Source of the DNA: SIG575 sp964474295
GTDB lineage: Bacteria > Bacillota > Clostridia > Oscillospirales > Acutalibacteraceae
Length of the DNA stretch: 34,736 nucleotides
Direction: 5' to 3'
Assembly: GCA_964474295.1 (NCBI GenBank)
Contig: CAYYRN010000018.1
Location: 1-34,736 of the forward strand
The translations under genes were made by a program, and so were the position numbers. Shown here piece by piece: positions 14,756-22,852 of the stretch. Each line of letters starts with the position of its first letter. Within the stretch, counting starts at the first letter, position 1. Below the pieces are notes generated by a model. The model had not been told where the DNA came from. It worked only from the letters and a program-made list of their open reading frames with translations, and made no database searches.

Positions 14756-14789
14756 GCGGAAATTTTATGTTGCATTGTAAAATTTCCGC
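14756..14789 (+). terminator. hairpin after prmA
   Basis: GCGGAAATTTTA (14756-14767) pairs perfectly with TAAAATTTCCGC (14778-14789). The following tail is only moderately T-rich, so it is a probable rather than certain terminator. Confidence 0.6.
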
Positions 14790-14849
14790 CGAATTTATTT
14801 CAGAATAAACATAAAAATCACAGAAAAATTTTACGGGAGCTGGAGCATT

Positions 14850-15734
14850 TTGAAAACATTAAATTTCGGTTCGCTGAATATCGATATGGTTTATTCCGTG
14901 GATCACTCGGTGCGTTCGGGTGAAACCGAGGCCGCCTCGTCGCTTGAATATTTTTGCGGCGGAAAAGGACTTAACCAGTCAATCGCACTTTCAAGAGCCG
15001 GTGTGAAGGTTTTTCACGCAGGATGTGTCGGCAGTGACGGAAAACGGCTGATTGATGCCCTCAATGAAAACAATGTCAATACGGATTTTGTAAACAAAAT
15101 CGATATGCCGAGTGGTCACGCCGTGATACAGGTTGACAAATCGGGCAAAAACAGTATTTTGGTTTTCGGCGGGGCAAACAGGGCGGTTTCGGCAGTGCAG
15201 GTTGAAAACGTACTTGAAAAATTCGGCAAAGGCGACAGACTTTTTATTCAAAATGAAATAAGCTGTGTTGATGAATTGATAAATACGGCTTTTGAAAAAG
15301 GTATGGAAATTGTCTTTAATCCGAGCCCGTTCGATAAGTCGGTTGGTGAGCTTCCGCTTGAAAAAGTATCTTGGTTTGCGGTTAATGAAATCGAAGCTTT
15401 TGAGCTTACGGGAGAAAGTGAACCCGATAAGATACTTGATGCTTTTTCGGAAAAGTTTCCGAGTGCAAGTGTTTTGCTGACGCTCGGTGAAAACGGATCG
15501 TGCTGTCGGACTTGCGGCAAAACTTATTATCGGGAAATTTTTGAAGTAACTGCGGTTGATACCACGGCGGCAGGGGACACCTTTCTCGGATTTTTCTTTG
15601 CCGCTTTGGATTCAAAGGGCGTGGAAAAAGCTCTTGAATATGCATCGGCGGCATCTTCCATTGCGGTTTCACGTTCGGGAGCCTCGGCTTCAATTCCAGA
15701 TTTGAGTGAAACGGAAGCTTTTTTGTGCAAATAA
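14850..15734 (+). CDS. PfkB-family sugar kinase, ribokinase-like
   Basis: The 294-residue kinase has PfkB signatures: NIDMVYSVD, the glycine motif FCGGKGLNQSIALSRAG (about 35-51), and the C-terminal DTTAAGDTFLGFFFAAL (about 231-247) with the catalytic base Asp and anion-hole residues. The order and spacing match ribokinase, which phosphorylates ribose at O5 with ATP. Without a ribose transporter or pyranase nearby the substrate is uncertain; other sugars or nucleosides are possible. The start is the TTG at 14850, preceded by GGGAGCTGGAG; no ATG is better placed. It stands alone between two hairpins. Confidence 0.85.
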   Translation: MKTLNFGSLNIDMVYSVDHSVRSGETEAASSLEYFCGGKGLNQSIALSRAGVKVFHAGCVGSDGKRLIDALNENNVNTDFVNKIDMPSGHAVIQVDKSGKNSILVFGGANRAVSAVQVENVLEKFGKGDRLFIQNEISCVDELINTAFEKGMEIVFNPSPFDKSVGELPLEKVSWFAVNEIEAFELTGESEPDKILDAFSEKFPSASVLLTLGENGSCCRTCGKTYYREIFEVTAVDTTAAGDTFLGFFFAALDSKGVEKALEYASAASSIAVSRSGASASIPDLSETEAFLCK

Positions 15735-15739
15735 ATTTC

Positions 15740-15778
15740 AATCTGTTTCGGTTTTACACAATCGAAGCAGATTTTTTA
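15740..15778 (+). terminator. terminator of the ribokinase-like gene
   Basis: AATCTGTTTCG (15740-15750) pairs with CGAAGCAGATT (15763-15773), one T-G pair, followed by a T run. It starts 5 bp after the stop codon. Confidence 0.88.
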
Positions 15779-15815
15779 TTACACTCGATGTTGTAAAAAT
15801 AAACAAATTTTGCAA

Positions 15816-15844
15816 TTGACACAGGAAAATTTTAGTGATAAAAT
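15816..15844 (+). promoter_or_regulatory. promoter of the GH98-like gene
   Basis: TTGACA (15816-15821), a 17-bp spacer and TAAAAT (15839-15844), 32 bp before the ATG; GAGAGGAG serves as ribosome binding site. Confidence 0.75.
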
Positions 15845-15876
15845 ATATACAACCGAATAGAGAGGAGCGTTAAGTT

Positions 15877-17826
15877 ATGAAAAAGGCATTATGCATTATT
15901 CTTGCGTTTTTAACAATGGCTTTGTCAACCGTTTACGTTTTTGCATCGGACGTTGAAGACGGTGAATATACCGTGCTTCCGGAAAAGAAAACAGAGGCTG
16001 TAAATGTAAGAACAAGAAAACGTGTTGACTCGCAGCGAATGTATGTTGATGAGGATAACCCCGTGTTTATGATTCGTCCGTGCTTGAATGCCGGCTCCAC
16101 AAAAGAAGCTGCGGTGAAAACTTATTATGCATTGCCGGAGGACGTAAGAAACTTCACCGTAATTTACGTTGACGATGCACCGTGGTATATGTCCGTCGAT
16201 GAGCAAATCGCTTTTTGGGAGGAGCTTTTGGAGTATACCGATAAGTACAATGTTCCCGTATTTTTACAATCGGAGTGTATGAGCTCAAATTATATCAGAG
16301 ATACAATTCCGCAAAGTGAGCTTTCAAGGCTTTTGCGTGAGCATCCGACACATATGGGATATGTTCAGGTTGAATTGAGTACAAACGGTATTACGGATAT
16401 AAAAACAGGTTCGACCTACGGCAGCCCCAACTTTACGGAGGAGGATACCGGACGGTATCAGATTATGATGAAAAGAATGAAGCAAGCGGCAGCGGCTTGC
16501 TTTGAAAACGGTGCTAAATTTGTTTGGCAGGAAATGGAATATATTTGGCGTGAAAAGAAAAATTTCGTAAATCAATTTTTAAATGACGAGGAACTGTATA
16601 ACCTGTTCAAAAGCAATTCCGAAAACGTCATCATAATGGATAAGCGTAACGGTCACGGAAGACATTTTGCAAGCCAATCGAATATTTTCGGTACATGGCT
16701 TGACGGTGTGTGCGGAAACTGGGGCGTTAATGTAGAAAATTATATCTGGTATGAAAATTGCCTTACAAATTATGACGAGGAAGGCTTGCCGATGTCCGAT
16801 AAGAGTAAGGCGGGCATTTATACCGCAAGATATCCGGGGGCATTGTACGGTATCGATACAATTGCAGATATGGTCGGCGGTGCCACCGTTCTTGCGTTTG
16901 AGGGTGCTAACAACCATTGCAGTATGTACACGGTGGAAAACGGCGAGGTTGTAATGACCCCGAATTTTTACGAGGCACTTTATCCTATTTATCAAGCGGC
17001 ATTGAGTGGTGCAATACCGAATAAAGAACAGGTAAAAGAAAAGGTGAATGTAGCATATCAAATGCTTACAACAAGAACGGTTGCACTTCTCGGCAATGAG
17101 GCAAGACTGCTTCAAGGCTTGTATGCCGAGCAGGTGGGAATACTCAGGGAAAAGCTTGACCCGCTTCATAAGGATTGCACCAAGGACTGGCTGGCTTCGA
17201 CGGGAAGATATTACATAATTCCCGTTATGCCGATTCATTCGGATGCCGAACAGGTGTTGCCGAACGCAACGGTAATAAATGACATTGATTATATTACGAA
17301 AGCTTTGTTTGTGCCTTGCGTTAAAAAGAATTATTTTAACAAAAAGTACGAAGAAACGTATGTCGGAGACGCCACGATGTATGACATAAATGACACAATA
17401 TTTATGTTCAACAATAACGAGGCAAAGGTTACAGACAGCACGCAAACCGTCACATACAAGCTCCCCGATAACGGAAACACACTTTTTGCTTCCATGCAGG
17501 CACACACATATGCAATTGTGAAAGAGGATGAAAACAGCGTTAAAATCGACCTTTGCAACCTTCGTGCCGATTCCGACACCCTTGTGAACGGTGAGGAAGA
17601 TTGGGTACAGTATTTGCACGAATATGTTTCGGGCAACAGAAGAAACGATGCCGCAAATTACCGTACAACCGAGTTTACGCTGAGTGGTTTGAAAGAGGAG
17701 CCGACAATTTCGGCAGAGGGTACAAATTCCGCAAAATTAAAAAGCAAGTGGAATGAAGAAAGCGGAACGTTTACCGTGTCGGTTATTTCAAACGGTTATG
17801 TAACGATAAACATTCAAACGGCATAA
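15877..17826 (+). CDS. secreted GH98-like glycoside hydrolase
   Basis: The 649-residue protein begins with a Sec signal peptide (MKKALCIILAFLTMALSTVYVFAS, cleavage near residue 24). The mature part reads like a glycoside hydrolase family 98 catalytic domain. Supporting segments are NPVFMIRPCLNAGS, FWEELLEYTDKYNVPVFLQSE, WQEMEYIWREKK, SNIFGTWLDGVCGNWG, ARYPGALYGIDTIADMVGGATVLAFEG and the IIPVMPIHSDAEQVLP segment. A beta-rich C-terminal domain (about 500-649) matches the GH98 C-terminal module. GH98 enzymes are endo-beta-galactosidases on blood-group glycans or act on xylans. No CBM, dockerin or LPXTG is seen. Family assignment is from memory of motifs, so substrate is open. Transcribed alone. 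Confidence 0.65.
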   Translation: MKKALCIILAFLTMALSTVYVFASDVEDGEYTVLPEKKTEAVNVRTRKRVDSQRMYVDEDNPVFMIRPCLNAGSTKEAAVKTYYALPEDVRNFTVIYVDDAPWYMSVDEQIAFWEELLEYTDKYNVPVFLQSECMSSNYIRDTIPQSELSRLLREHPTHMGYVQVELSTNGITDIKTGSTYGSPNFTEEDTGRYQIMMKRMKQAAAACFENGAKFVWQEMEYIWREKKNFVNQFLNDEELYNLFKSNSENVIIMDKRNGHGRHFASQSNIFGTWLDGVCGNWGVNVENYIWYENCLTNYDEEGLPMSDKSKAGIYTARYPGALYGIDTIADMVGGATVLAFEGANNHCSMYTVENGEVVMTPNFYEALYPIYQAALSGAIPNKEQVKEKVNVAYQMLTTRTVALLGNEARLLQGLYAEQVGILREKLDPLHKDCTKDWLASTGRYYIIPVMPIHSDAEQVLPNATVINDIDYITKALFVPCVKKNYFNKKYEETYVGDATMYDINDTIFMFNNNEAKVTDSTQTVTYKLPDNGNTLFASMQAHTYAIVKEDENSVKIDLCNLRADSDTLVNGEEDWVQYLHEYVSGNRRNDAANYRTTEFTLSGLKEEPTISAEGTNSAKLKSKWNEESGTFTVSVISNGYVTINIQTA

Positions 17827-17867
17827 GACACATAATCCGATAAAGTATTATATTTCGTTGATAGCAA

Positions 17868-17908
17868 ACGGAGCTGTAAAAACTTTTGTTTTACAGCTCC
17901 GTGATTTT
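17868..17908. terminator. strong, probably bidirectional terminator between GH98-like gene and aroF
   Basis: ACGGAGCTGTAAAA (17868-17881) pairs perfectly with TTTTACAGCTCCGT (17889-17902), followed by GATTTTTT on the plus strand. It lies between convergent stop codons. Confidence 0.88.
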
Positions 17909-17919
17909 TTAGAATACTT

Positions 17920-18948
17920 TTAAAGTAAGTCCGCTATATCATAAATCAGTCTTTCCGTCTTTTCCCAGCCGAGGCACGGGTCGGTGATTGATTTTCCGTA
18001 AATCGATTCACCGATTTTTTGCGCTCCGTCTTCAATATAGCTTTCAATCATAAAGCCTTTGACGAGCTTTTTGACATCCGCATCGTGACGGCAGCTATGC
18101 AAAACCTCTTTTGCAATGCGTATTTGTTCGAGATACTTTTTGCCGGAATTTGAATGGTTGGTGTCAACAATCAATCCGGGATTTACAAGGTTTGTTTGCG
18201 AATAAGCTTCCGCAAGATGAACAAGGTCCTCGTAGTGATAATTGGGCATTGACTGACCGTGTTTGTTTACATATCCCCTCAAAATTGCGTGGGTAAGAGG
18301 GTTGCCGCCCGAATGAACTTCCCAGCCACGGTAAATAAATGTGTGCTTGTGCTGTGCGGCGGTTATGGCATTCATCATAACGGAAATGTCGCCGCTTGTG
18401 GGATTTTTCATACCTACGGGTATGTCAAGACCGCTTGATGTAAGTCTGTGCTGTTGATTTTCAACCGAACGTGCGCCTATGGCAACGTAAGCGAGAATGT
18501 CGCTTAAATATCTGTAATTTTCGGGATAGAGCATTTCGTCCGCACACGAAAAGCCTGTTTCTTCAAGAGCCCTCATATGTAATTTTCTTATCGCTACAAT
18601 GCCCTTGAACATATCCGGCTTTTCATTGGGGTCGGGTTGGTGAAGCATACCCTTATATCCGTCACCCGTGGTTCTCGGTTTGTTCGTGTAAATTCTCGGA
18701 ATGATAAAAATTTTATCGCTTACCTTATCCTGAACCTTGCGCAGACGTGAAATATAATCAATCACGCTGTCCGCATTATCAGCCGAACAGGGACCTATTA
18801 TAAGAACAAATTTATCGGATTTGCCGGAAAAAATATTTTTAATTTCCTCGGCTCTCGTATCGACAATTTTTTCAAGCTCTGCCGAAAGAGGATATTGCTG
18901 TTTAACCTCCTGCGGAATGGGGAGCTTCCGTTCAAAAACCATACTCAT
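17920..18948 (-). CDS. aroF: 3-deoxy-7-phosphoheptulonate synthase (DAHP synthase, class I)
   Basis: The 342-residue protein matches the E. coli AroF/G/H type (AroA-I-alpha). Motifs are IIGPCSADNADSVIDY (about 50-65), RIYTNKPRTTGDGYKGML, ADEMLYPENYRYLSDILAYVAIGARSVENQQHR, GMKNPTSGD, RGWEVHSGGNP, DTNHSNSGK and MIESYIEDGAQ. It condenses phosphoenolpyruvate and erythrose-4-phosphate, the first step of the shikimate pathway. I start it at ATG 18948, preceded by AAAAGGAAG. The frame remains open upstream into the N gap, but that part is intergenic and includes the promoter. No other shikimate genes are nearby; which aromatic amino acid regulates it cannot be told. Confidence 0.95.
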   Translation of the reverse strand: MSMVFERKLPIPQEVKQQYPLSAELEKIVDTRAEEIKNIFSGKSDKFVLIIGPCSADNADSVIDYISRLRKVQDKVSDKIFIIPRIYTNKPRTTGDGYKGMLHQPDPNEKPDMFKGIVAIRKLHMRALEETGFSCADEMLYPENYRYLSDILAYVAIGARSVENQQHRLTSSGLDIPVGMKNPTSGDISVMMNAITAAQHKHTFIYRGWEVHSGGNPLTHAILRGYVNKHGQSMPNYHYEDLVHLAEAYSQTNLVNPGLIVDTNHSNSGKKYLEQIRIAKEVLHSCRHDADVKKLVKGFMIESYIEDGAQKIGESIYGKSITDPCLGWEKTERLIYDIADLL

Positions 18949-18986
18949 TGCTATTCTTCCTTTTTTGCTTAATTTCTGTGTTTTAT

Positions 18987-19015
18987 ATTTTACATCATTT
19001 AAAACAAAAAGGCAA
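18987..19015 (-). promoter_or_regulatory. promoter of aroF
   Basis: On the minus strand TTGCCT (19015-19010), a 17-bp spacer and TAAAAT (18992-18987), 38 bp before the ATG. Confidence 0.6.
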
Positions 19016-19042
19016 TAGAAAATCAAAAAATATTTTAACGCT

Positions 19043-20026
19043 TTAAAGCGGGGAACGTCTGAGAAGAATNNNNNNNNNNNNNNNNNNNNNNNNNNNNNNN
19101 NNNNNNNNNNNNNNNNNNNNNNNNNNNNNNNNNNNNNNNNNNNNNNNNNNNNNNNNNNNNNNNNNNNNNGCATAAGTGCCTGAATTTTTGTCGGATGTGA
19201 TATATATATCTTTACCGTTGCCCCAATTCATACCGTCTTTGCTTGTATAAGTTCTTATTACAAAATCTCTTTTCGTCAATTCGGAATTTCTGAGGTGCGT
19301 TGACTCTATTGCCATTATGTATTCACCGCAGGAAAGACGGCACCATACGGGCATACCGTCACGGGAATCGGTTGCCGCACCGCTGCTTGCGATGTGTTTT
19401 TCGCCCCAAGATGTGCCGTCCCAAAGCTTAAATTCGATGTTTTGCTTTGTTTTGGTCAAAACCGCATCGCTGAGGCTGTCATTTGCGTAGAACACGGCAA
19501 GAGTATCATCTATAAAACCAAAGTGCGGTTCCCAAACGCCGTTAAAGTTATCCGCCTTTTGAAGTGATTCGATTACGGTAGAATGTAATTTCCAGCTTTT
19601 GCCGCCGTCAGTGCTTGAACTTACTCTTATCGAGGAGTAAAATTTTCCGCCGACATTTCCGTTTGCTCTGTAAGCACAAAGAAGCTCGCCGCTGTCGAGC
19701 AAAACAAAAGCGGCATTTGTGCAAATAAGCCCGGCAAAATGTGCAATTAAGGTTTCGCTTTTGTCCCAAGTCAGACCGTCATCCGAACTTGTTTTGCACA
19801 CCACGTTTCCGTCACGCTCAAAGCCGCAAATCAGTTTTCCGTCGGCAAGAGTGTACATTCTCGGATAAGCAACGTAAGAACCTTCTCCACTGTCGGAAAC
19901 GGTTATTATGTTATCCTCCCAATTAAGGGCGGCTTCCTTTTCCGTGTCGAGAAAGTAAGTAATCATATTAAATATCAGTGTGAAAACCGTAAAAACGGAG
20001 AATATTTTGTTAAATATATTTTTCAT
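19043..20026 (-). CDS. BNR/Asp-box (sialidase-fold) protein, 3' part lost in an assembly gap
   Basis: About 285 residues are readable before the gap. The N-terminus has a hydrophobic segment (about 6-27, FSVFTVFTLIFNMITYF) acting as signal or anchor. Then come at least three Asp-box repeats, (S/T)xDxGxxW: SSDDGLTW, SSTDGGKSW and SKDGMNW. The six-bladed propeller fold with VAYPRMYTLADGKLICGFE and WEPHFGFIDDTLAVFYANDS resembles exo-acting sialidases and GH93-like arabinanases, but the active-site set cannot be completed. The C-terminus is unreliable: the 27 bases after the gap can be read in more than one frame to a nearby stop. The ATG overlaps the GNAT stop (ATGA), so the two are translationally coupled. 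Confidence 0.7.
   Translation of the reverse strand: MKNIFNKIFSVFTVFTLIFNMITYFLDTEKEAALNWEDNIITVSDSGEGSYVAYPRMYTLADGKLICGFERDGNVVCKTSSDDGLTWDKSETLIAHFAGLICTNAAFVLLDSGELLCAYRANGNVGGKFYSSIRVSSSTDGGKSWKLHSTVIESLQKADNFNGVWEPHFGFIDDTLAVFYANDSLSDAVLTKTKQNIEFKLWDGTSWGEKHIASSGAATDSRDGMPVWCRLSCGEYIMAIESTHLRNSELTKRDFVIRTYTSKDGMNWGNGKDIYITSDKNSGTYXXXXXXXXXXXXXXXXXXXXXXXXXXXXXXXXXXILLRRSPL
19070..19169. other. assembly gap (100 N) inside the BNR-repeat gene
   Basis: Exactly 100 N; true size unknown. It hides the last blades of the propeller. Confidence 0.98.
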
Positions 20027-20583
20027 TTTGTTTTAATCCCGAAGCAGACATCGTATTCGTCGGCATAAAGCAACGTGAAGCCGCATTTCTTGTAAAATTT
20101 CTGTGCATTTTCGTTTTTGCTTCCGCAGGTTAAACACACGCCGTCAATTCCTTTCGAGGATAAATGCTCACGAAGTGTATCGACAAGCTTCCTGCCGAAC
20201 CCCATTCTTTGGTATTCGGGCAGCAGGTCGATGTGCAAATGTGCGGGGTACTCATCTTTAAATTTCTTTTGCAGATATGATGAGCTTTTTGCCCAGTCAT
20301 ACCTGTCTTCTCCGTATTGTTTTGTAAGCGGAAGATATTTTTCGTTAAAAATTTCTTCGTAGCGGTCATAATTTTCCGCACAAATAATGTATCCCACGGC
20401 TCTGCCGGAATCGTCTATAACAAAACAGTTTTCCGGTTCGTTTTCTATATAATAATTACAGAATGTGCAAAGTATGAACTTTGCAAAGTCCTCGCCGTGT
20501 ATTTCGTCGGGGCCTTCGCTGTTAAGGCAGACAAACTGTACGTCTTTGTAATCTTTTTCTTCGTATTTTCTGATTGTTGACAT
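20023..20583 (-). CDS. GNAT family N-acetyltransferase
   Basis: The 186-residue protein shows the GNAT fold: an N-terminal IRKYEEKDYKDV, the central beta strand VIDDSGRAVGYIICA, and the acetyl-CoA pyrophosphate loop in LLPEYQRMGFGRKLVDTLREHL (about 125-146, Q/RxxGxG/A type). NENAQKFYKKCGF near the end is typical. It resembles the OGA-associated/GCN5-like acetyltransferases found beside glycosidase genes, with an insertion between strands. The acceptor is unknown. ATG 20583 is preceded by GAGGTG; an upstream in-frame start gives ten extra residues without a ribosome binding site. It is the first gene of a reverse pair with the BNR protein. Confidence 0.85.
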   Translation of the reverse strand: MSTIRKYEEKDYKDVQFVCLNSEGPDEIHGEDFAKFILCTFCNYYIENEPENCFVIDDSGRAVGYIICAENYDRYEEIFNEKYLPLTKQYGEDRYDWAKSSSYLQKKFKDEYPAHLHIDLLPEYQRMGFGRKLVDTLREHLSSKGIDGVCLTCGSKNENAQKFYKKCGFTLLYADEYDVCFGIKTK

Positions 20584-20603
20584 ATTCTTCACCTCGAAAA
20601 ATA

Positions 20604-20632
20604 ATGTTAACATACTATTAAATAAAAATCAA
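20604..20632 (-). promoter_or_regulatory. promoter of the GNAT-BNR pair
   Basis: On the minus strand TTGATT (20632-20627), a 17-bp spacer and TAACAT (20609-20604). Confidence 0.55.
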
Positions 20633-20645
20633 GCGGAAGAAAATA

Positions 20646-20673
20646 TTGAAAAATTTCAAATGTGATGTATAAT
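20646..20673 (+). promoter_or_regulatory. promoter of the ceramidase-like gene
   Basis: TTGAAA (20646-20651), a 16-bp spacer and TATAAT (20668-20673). It is divergent from the GNAT promoter, 13 bp away. Confidence 0.65.
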
Positions 20674-20704
20674 AAAATAAAAAGGTTTTCGGGAGGGCAA
20701 AAAT

Positions 20705-22180
20705 ATGAGTTTTAAGGAAAGATTTACCAAAAACGCACTTTCACTGCTTACGAACACTGTTATTTCGACAATGCCTAAAAAGTTTTTTACCACACAGGCA
20801 AAGTCAAACGAATTTATGCTCACGGGTGACGAAAAGTTCACATCTCTATGCGGCGAAAAATGGACTTGCGGATTCGGAAAAGCTGTTTTGACGCCCGAAG
20901 ATTACGATAAAAAAGTTTATTACATTGCGGGATATGATTCAAACAATCCCGTAAAGGGCGTTCTTGACGATATGTATGCAAGGGCGGTTTACCTTGACGA
21001 TAACACGGGCAGGGGCGGTGCTGTTTTTTGTGCCGTGGATTGCGTCGGTATGAGCAGACATGACATAAACGACATCAGAAAATATGCTCTTGAAAGCGGA
21101 AATCTCGGAAAAATAAAGTCAATTAATATTTCGGCAACCCACTCTCATTCCGCTGTTGATACTCAAGGTTTGTGGGGCGAAAAATTTTATAAGTGCGGCA
21201 GAGATGAAGAATATATGACCTATTTGAAAAAGCGTGCCGCAAAAGCGATTGTAAGCGCATACGAAAACAGAAAAAACGGAAAGCTGTTTATGGGTTACAC
21301 CGAAACGGAGGATTTGCAGGCGGATGTCAGAACCCCTGTAACTTACGATAAAAACCTTACCGTTTTGCGTTTTGCTCCCGATGATTTTTCGGGAGAAATA
21401 TATATGGTAAATTTTGCCTGCCACGCAGAGCTTCTCGGTGACAAGACAACACGCATAAGCGCCGATTTTCCGGCTTATATGATAAAGGAAATCGAAAGTA
21501 AAAAAATCAACTCAAAGGCTGTGTTCTTCAACGGTGCAGTCGGCGGTATGATTTCGGCAAAGGAAATTAAAAAAGTTTACAGAAACGAAATCGACTGCGA
21601 AGCTTATACGAAAGAGTACGGTAGACATCTCGGTGAAACGGCACTTTGCATTAATAACGAAAAGGAATTAAAACCCATTTTGAACATTAAAACAAAGGGT
21701 ATTAAAATCGTCGCAGATAACACGGTGCTTATTCTTGCACGCTATCTTAAAATTCTCAACAACGATATCGGAAGAACGGAAAAAAGAAACAAAGCGTGCA
21801 TTTTTTCGGAGGTTGCCTATGCGGAATTGGGCGATAAGGATGTGGCACTTTTCCTTGTTCCGGGAGAGCTTTTTCCCGAACTTTTCAACGGAGAATTTTT
21901 GGATGAGGAAAATTCCGCAAACCACAGAAAATCAAGCTACGAAAAAGTGCTTGCCGATATGTCGGAGTGTAAGCACAAGTTTGTGATAGGTCTTTGCAAT
22001 GACGAACTCGGATATATCGTTGCTGAAAACGATTTCATATTGAATGAATCAATGCCGTACATAAATTCCGTCAAGGACGATATGCAGAGAAATCATTATG
22101 AGGAAACAAATTCAACAGGGCCGCAGACAGCAAAAATAATTCTTGACGAAACTCAAAATCTGATATCATCCGCAAACTGA
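20705..22180 (+). CDS. neutral/alkaline ceramidase-like metal-dependent amidase
   Basis: The 491-residue protein resembles the N-terminal catalytic domain of neutral/alkaline non-lysosomal ceramidases. Likely zinc ligands are in SATHSHSAVDTQG (His) and MVNFACHAELLG (His), plus PGELFPEL (Glu) and NDELGYIV (Tyr); NGAVGGM near residue 278 is also typical. Ceramidases split ceramide into sphingosine and fatty acid. The protein lacks the Ig-like C-terminal domain of Pseudomonas ceramidase (about 650 residues). It has no signal peptide, so a cytoplasmic amidase on another substrate is equally possible. GGGAGGG precedes the ATG. It is a single-gene transcript divergent from the GNAT-BNR pair. Confidence 0.75.
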   Translation: MSFKERFTKNALSLLTNTVISTMPKKFFTTQAKSNEFMLTGDEKFTSLCGEKWTCGFGKAVLTPEDYDKKVYYIAGYDSNNPVKGVLDDMYARAVYLDDNTGRGGAVFCAVDCVGMSRHDINDIRKYALESGNLGKIKSINISATHSHSAVDTQGLWGEKFYKCGRDEEYMTYLKKRAAKAIVSAYENRKNGKLFMGYTETEDLQADVRTPVTYDKNLTVLRFAPDDFSGEIYMVNFACHAELLGDKTTRISADFPAYMIKEIESKKINSKAVFFNGAVGGMISAKEIKKVYRNEIDCEAYTKEYGRHLGETALCINNEKELKPILNIKTKGIKIVADNTVLILARYLKILNNDIGRTEKRNKACIFSEVAYAELGDKDVALFLVPGELFPELFNGEFLDEENSANHRKSSYEKVLADMSECKHKFVIGLCNDELGYIVAENDFILNESMPYINSVKDDMQRNHYEETNSTGPQTAKIILDETQNLISSAN

Positions 22181-22258
22181 TTTTGCCGAGGGAAGTGTGA
22201 AAACATTGAAAAATATGCTGTTCTCGGTATTGAAATTATTTGTTAAAGTTCGCACCAA

Positions 22259-22712
22259 AGCCTCCCTTGTGTAAAGGGAGGTGGCAAAAATCTCTGATTT
22301 TTGACGGAGGGATTGCAATGCAGTCAAAACATAATAAGCAGTTGGTTCCATTAGCAAAACAACTGCGAAGAGAAATGACAAAGGAAGAGCGACATCTCTG
22401 GTATGATTTTTTGCGTTCCTATCCTATCCGCTTTTCCAGGCAAAAGGTACTTGGAAAATACATTGCGGACTTTTACAGTGCAGAGGCGAAACTTGTGATT
22501 GAACTGGATGGTTCTCAACATTATGAGGACGGTAACGCTCAGAAAGATGCGGAGCGAACCGCTTTTCTTGAAAATTACGGGTTAAAAGTCATCCGTATCC
22601 CAAATAACGAAGTCAGTAGTAACTTCCTTGGGGTTTGTACATATATCGATACAGCAGTAAAACAATCCCTCAGTCAGCTTCGCTGACAGCTCCCTTTACA
22701 CAAGGGAGCCTT
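22259..22712 (+). mobile_element. MITE-like inverted-repeat unit carrying a DUF559 gene
   Basis: A perfect 19-bp inverted repeat (CTCCCTTGTGTAAAGGGAG, 22262-22280, against 22690-22708) bounds the unit; each arm is itself nearly palindromic. A second, inner inverted repeat follows (22303-22315 against 22663-22675, 12 of 13 matching). I recall very similar short repeats scattered in many gut Firmicutes genomes, with and without a DUF559 frame. No transposase is present. The target-site duplication cannot be defined from one copy. Confidence 0.7.
22318..22686 (+). CDS. DUF559 domain protein (PD-(D/E)XK / Vsr-like endonuclease fold)
   Basis: The 122-residue protein matches the DUF559 family, related to very-short-patch repair endonucleases. 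Segments are LAKQLRREMTKEERHLWYDFL (about 11-31), FSRQKVLGKYIADFYS with the acidic Asp, KLVIELDGSQHYE with the ExD-type motif, and AERTAFLENYGLKVIRIPNNEV. Biochemical function of the family is not established. I chose ATG 22318, behind CGGAGGG; the upstream in-frame extension is repeat sequence. The ribosome binding site and the last eight or so codons (QSLSQLR) are built from the flanking inverted-repeat unit, so gene and repeat move as one module. Its composition differs from neighbouring genes. Confidence 0.88.
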   Translation: MQSKHNKQLVPLAKQLRREMTKEERHLWYDFLRSYPIRFSRQKVLGKYIADFYSAEAKLVIELDGSQHYEDGNAQKDAERTAFLENYGLKVIRIPNNEVSSNFLGVCTYIDTAVKQSLSQLR

Positions 22713-22716
22713 GGCA

Positions 22717-22766
22717 ACACAAAATCCGACCTATGATGATAACCATAGGTCGGATTTTGTGTTTTA
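22717..22766. terminator. 19-bp perfect hairpin after the DUF559 unit
   Basis: ACACAAAATCCGACCTATG (22717-22735) pairs perfectly with 22744-22762, followed by TTTT on the plus strand. It may terminate the ceramidase-like and DUF559 transcripts. Confidence 0.65.
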
Positions 22767-22769
22767 TGA

Positions 22770-22822
22770 GTAGACGATACAATCTCACTAAAAAATTATT
22801 GTAGGTTGATTGTATCGTCTAC
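22770..22822. repeat. 15-bp perfect inverted repeat with 23-bp centre
   Basis: GTAGACGATACAATC (22770-22784) against GATTGTATCGTCTAC (22808-22822). No T run on either side, so it is not an obvious terminator. It lies 31 bp from the 3' end of the lipase-like gene. Confidence 0.7.
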
Positions 22823-22852
22823 CCATTCAAAAAAACTCGCATTACACGGCGA

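Noticed and set aside
16579..17619. 346-residue reverse-strand open frame
   Set aside because: It lies entirely antisense to the GH98-like gene, has no ribosome binding site and its translation looks like shadow sequence.
18949..19173. Long N-terminal extension of aroF through the N gap
   Set aside because: It crosses the gap and the promoter; DAHP synthase homology starts at ATG 18948.
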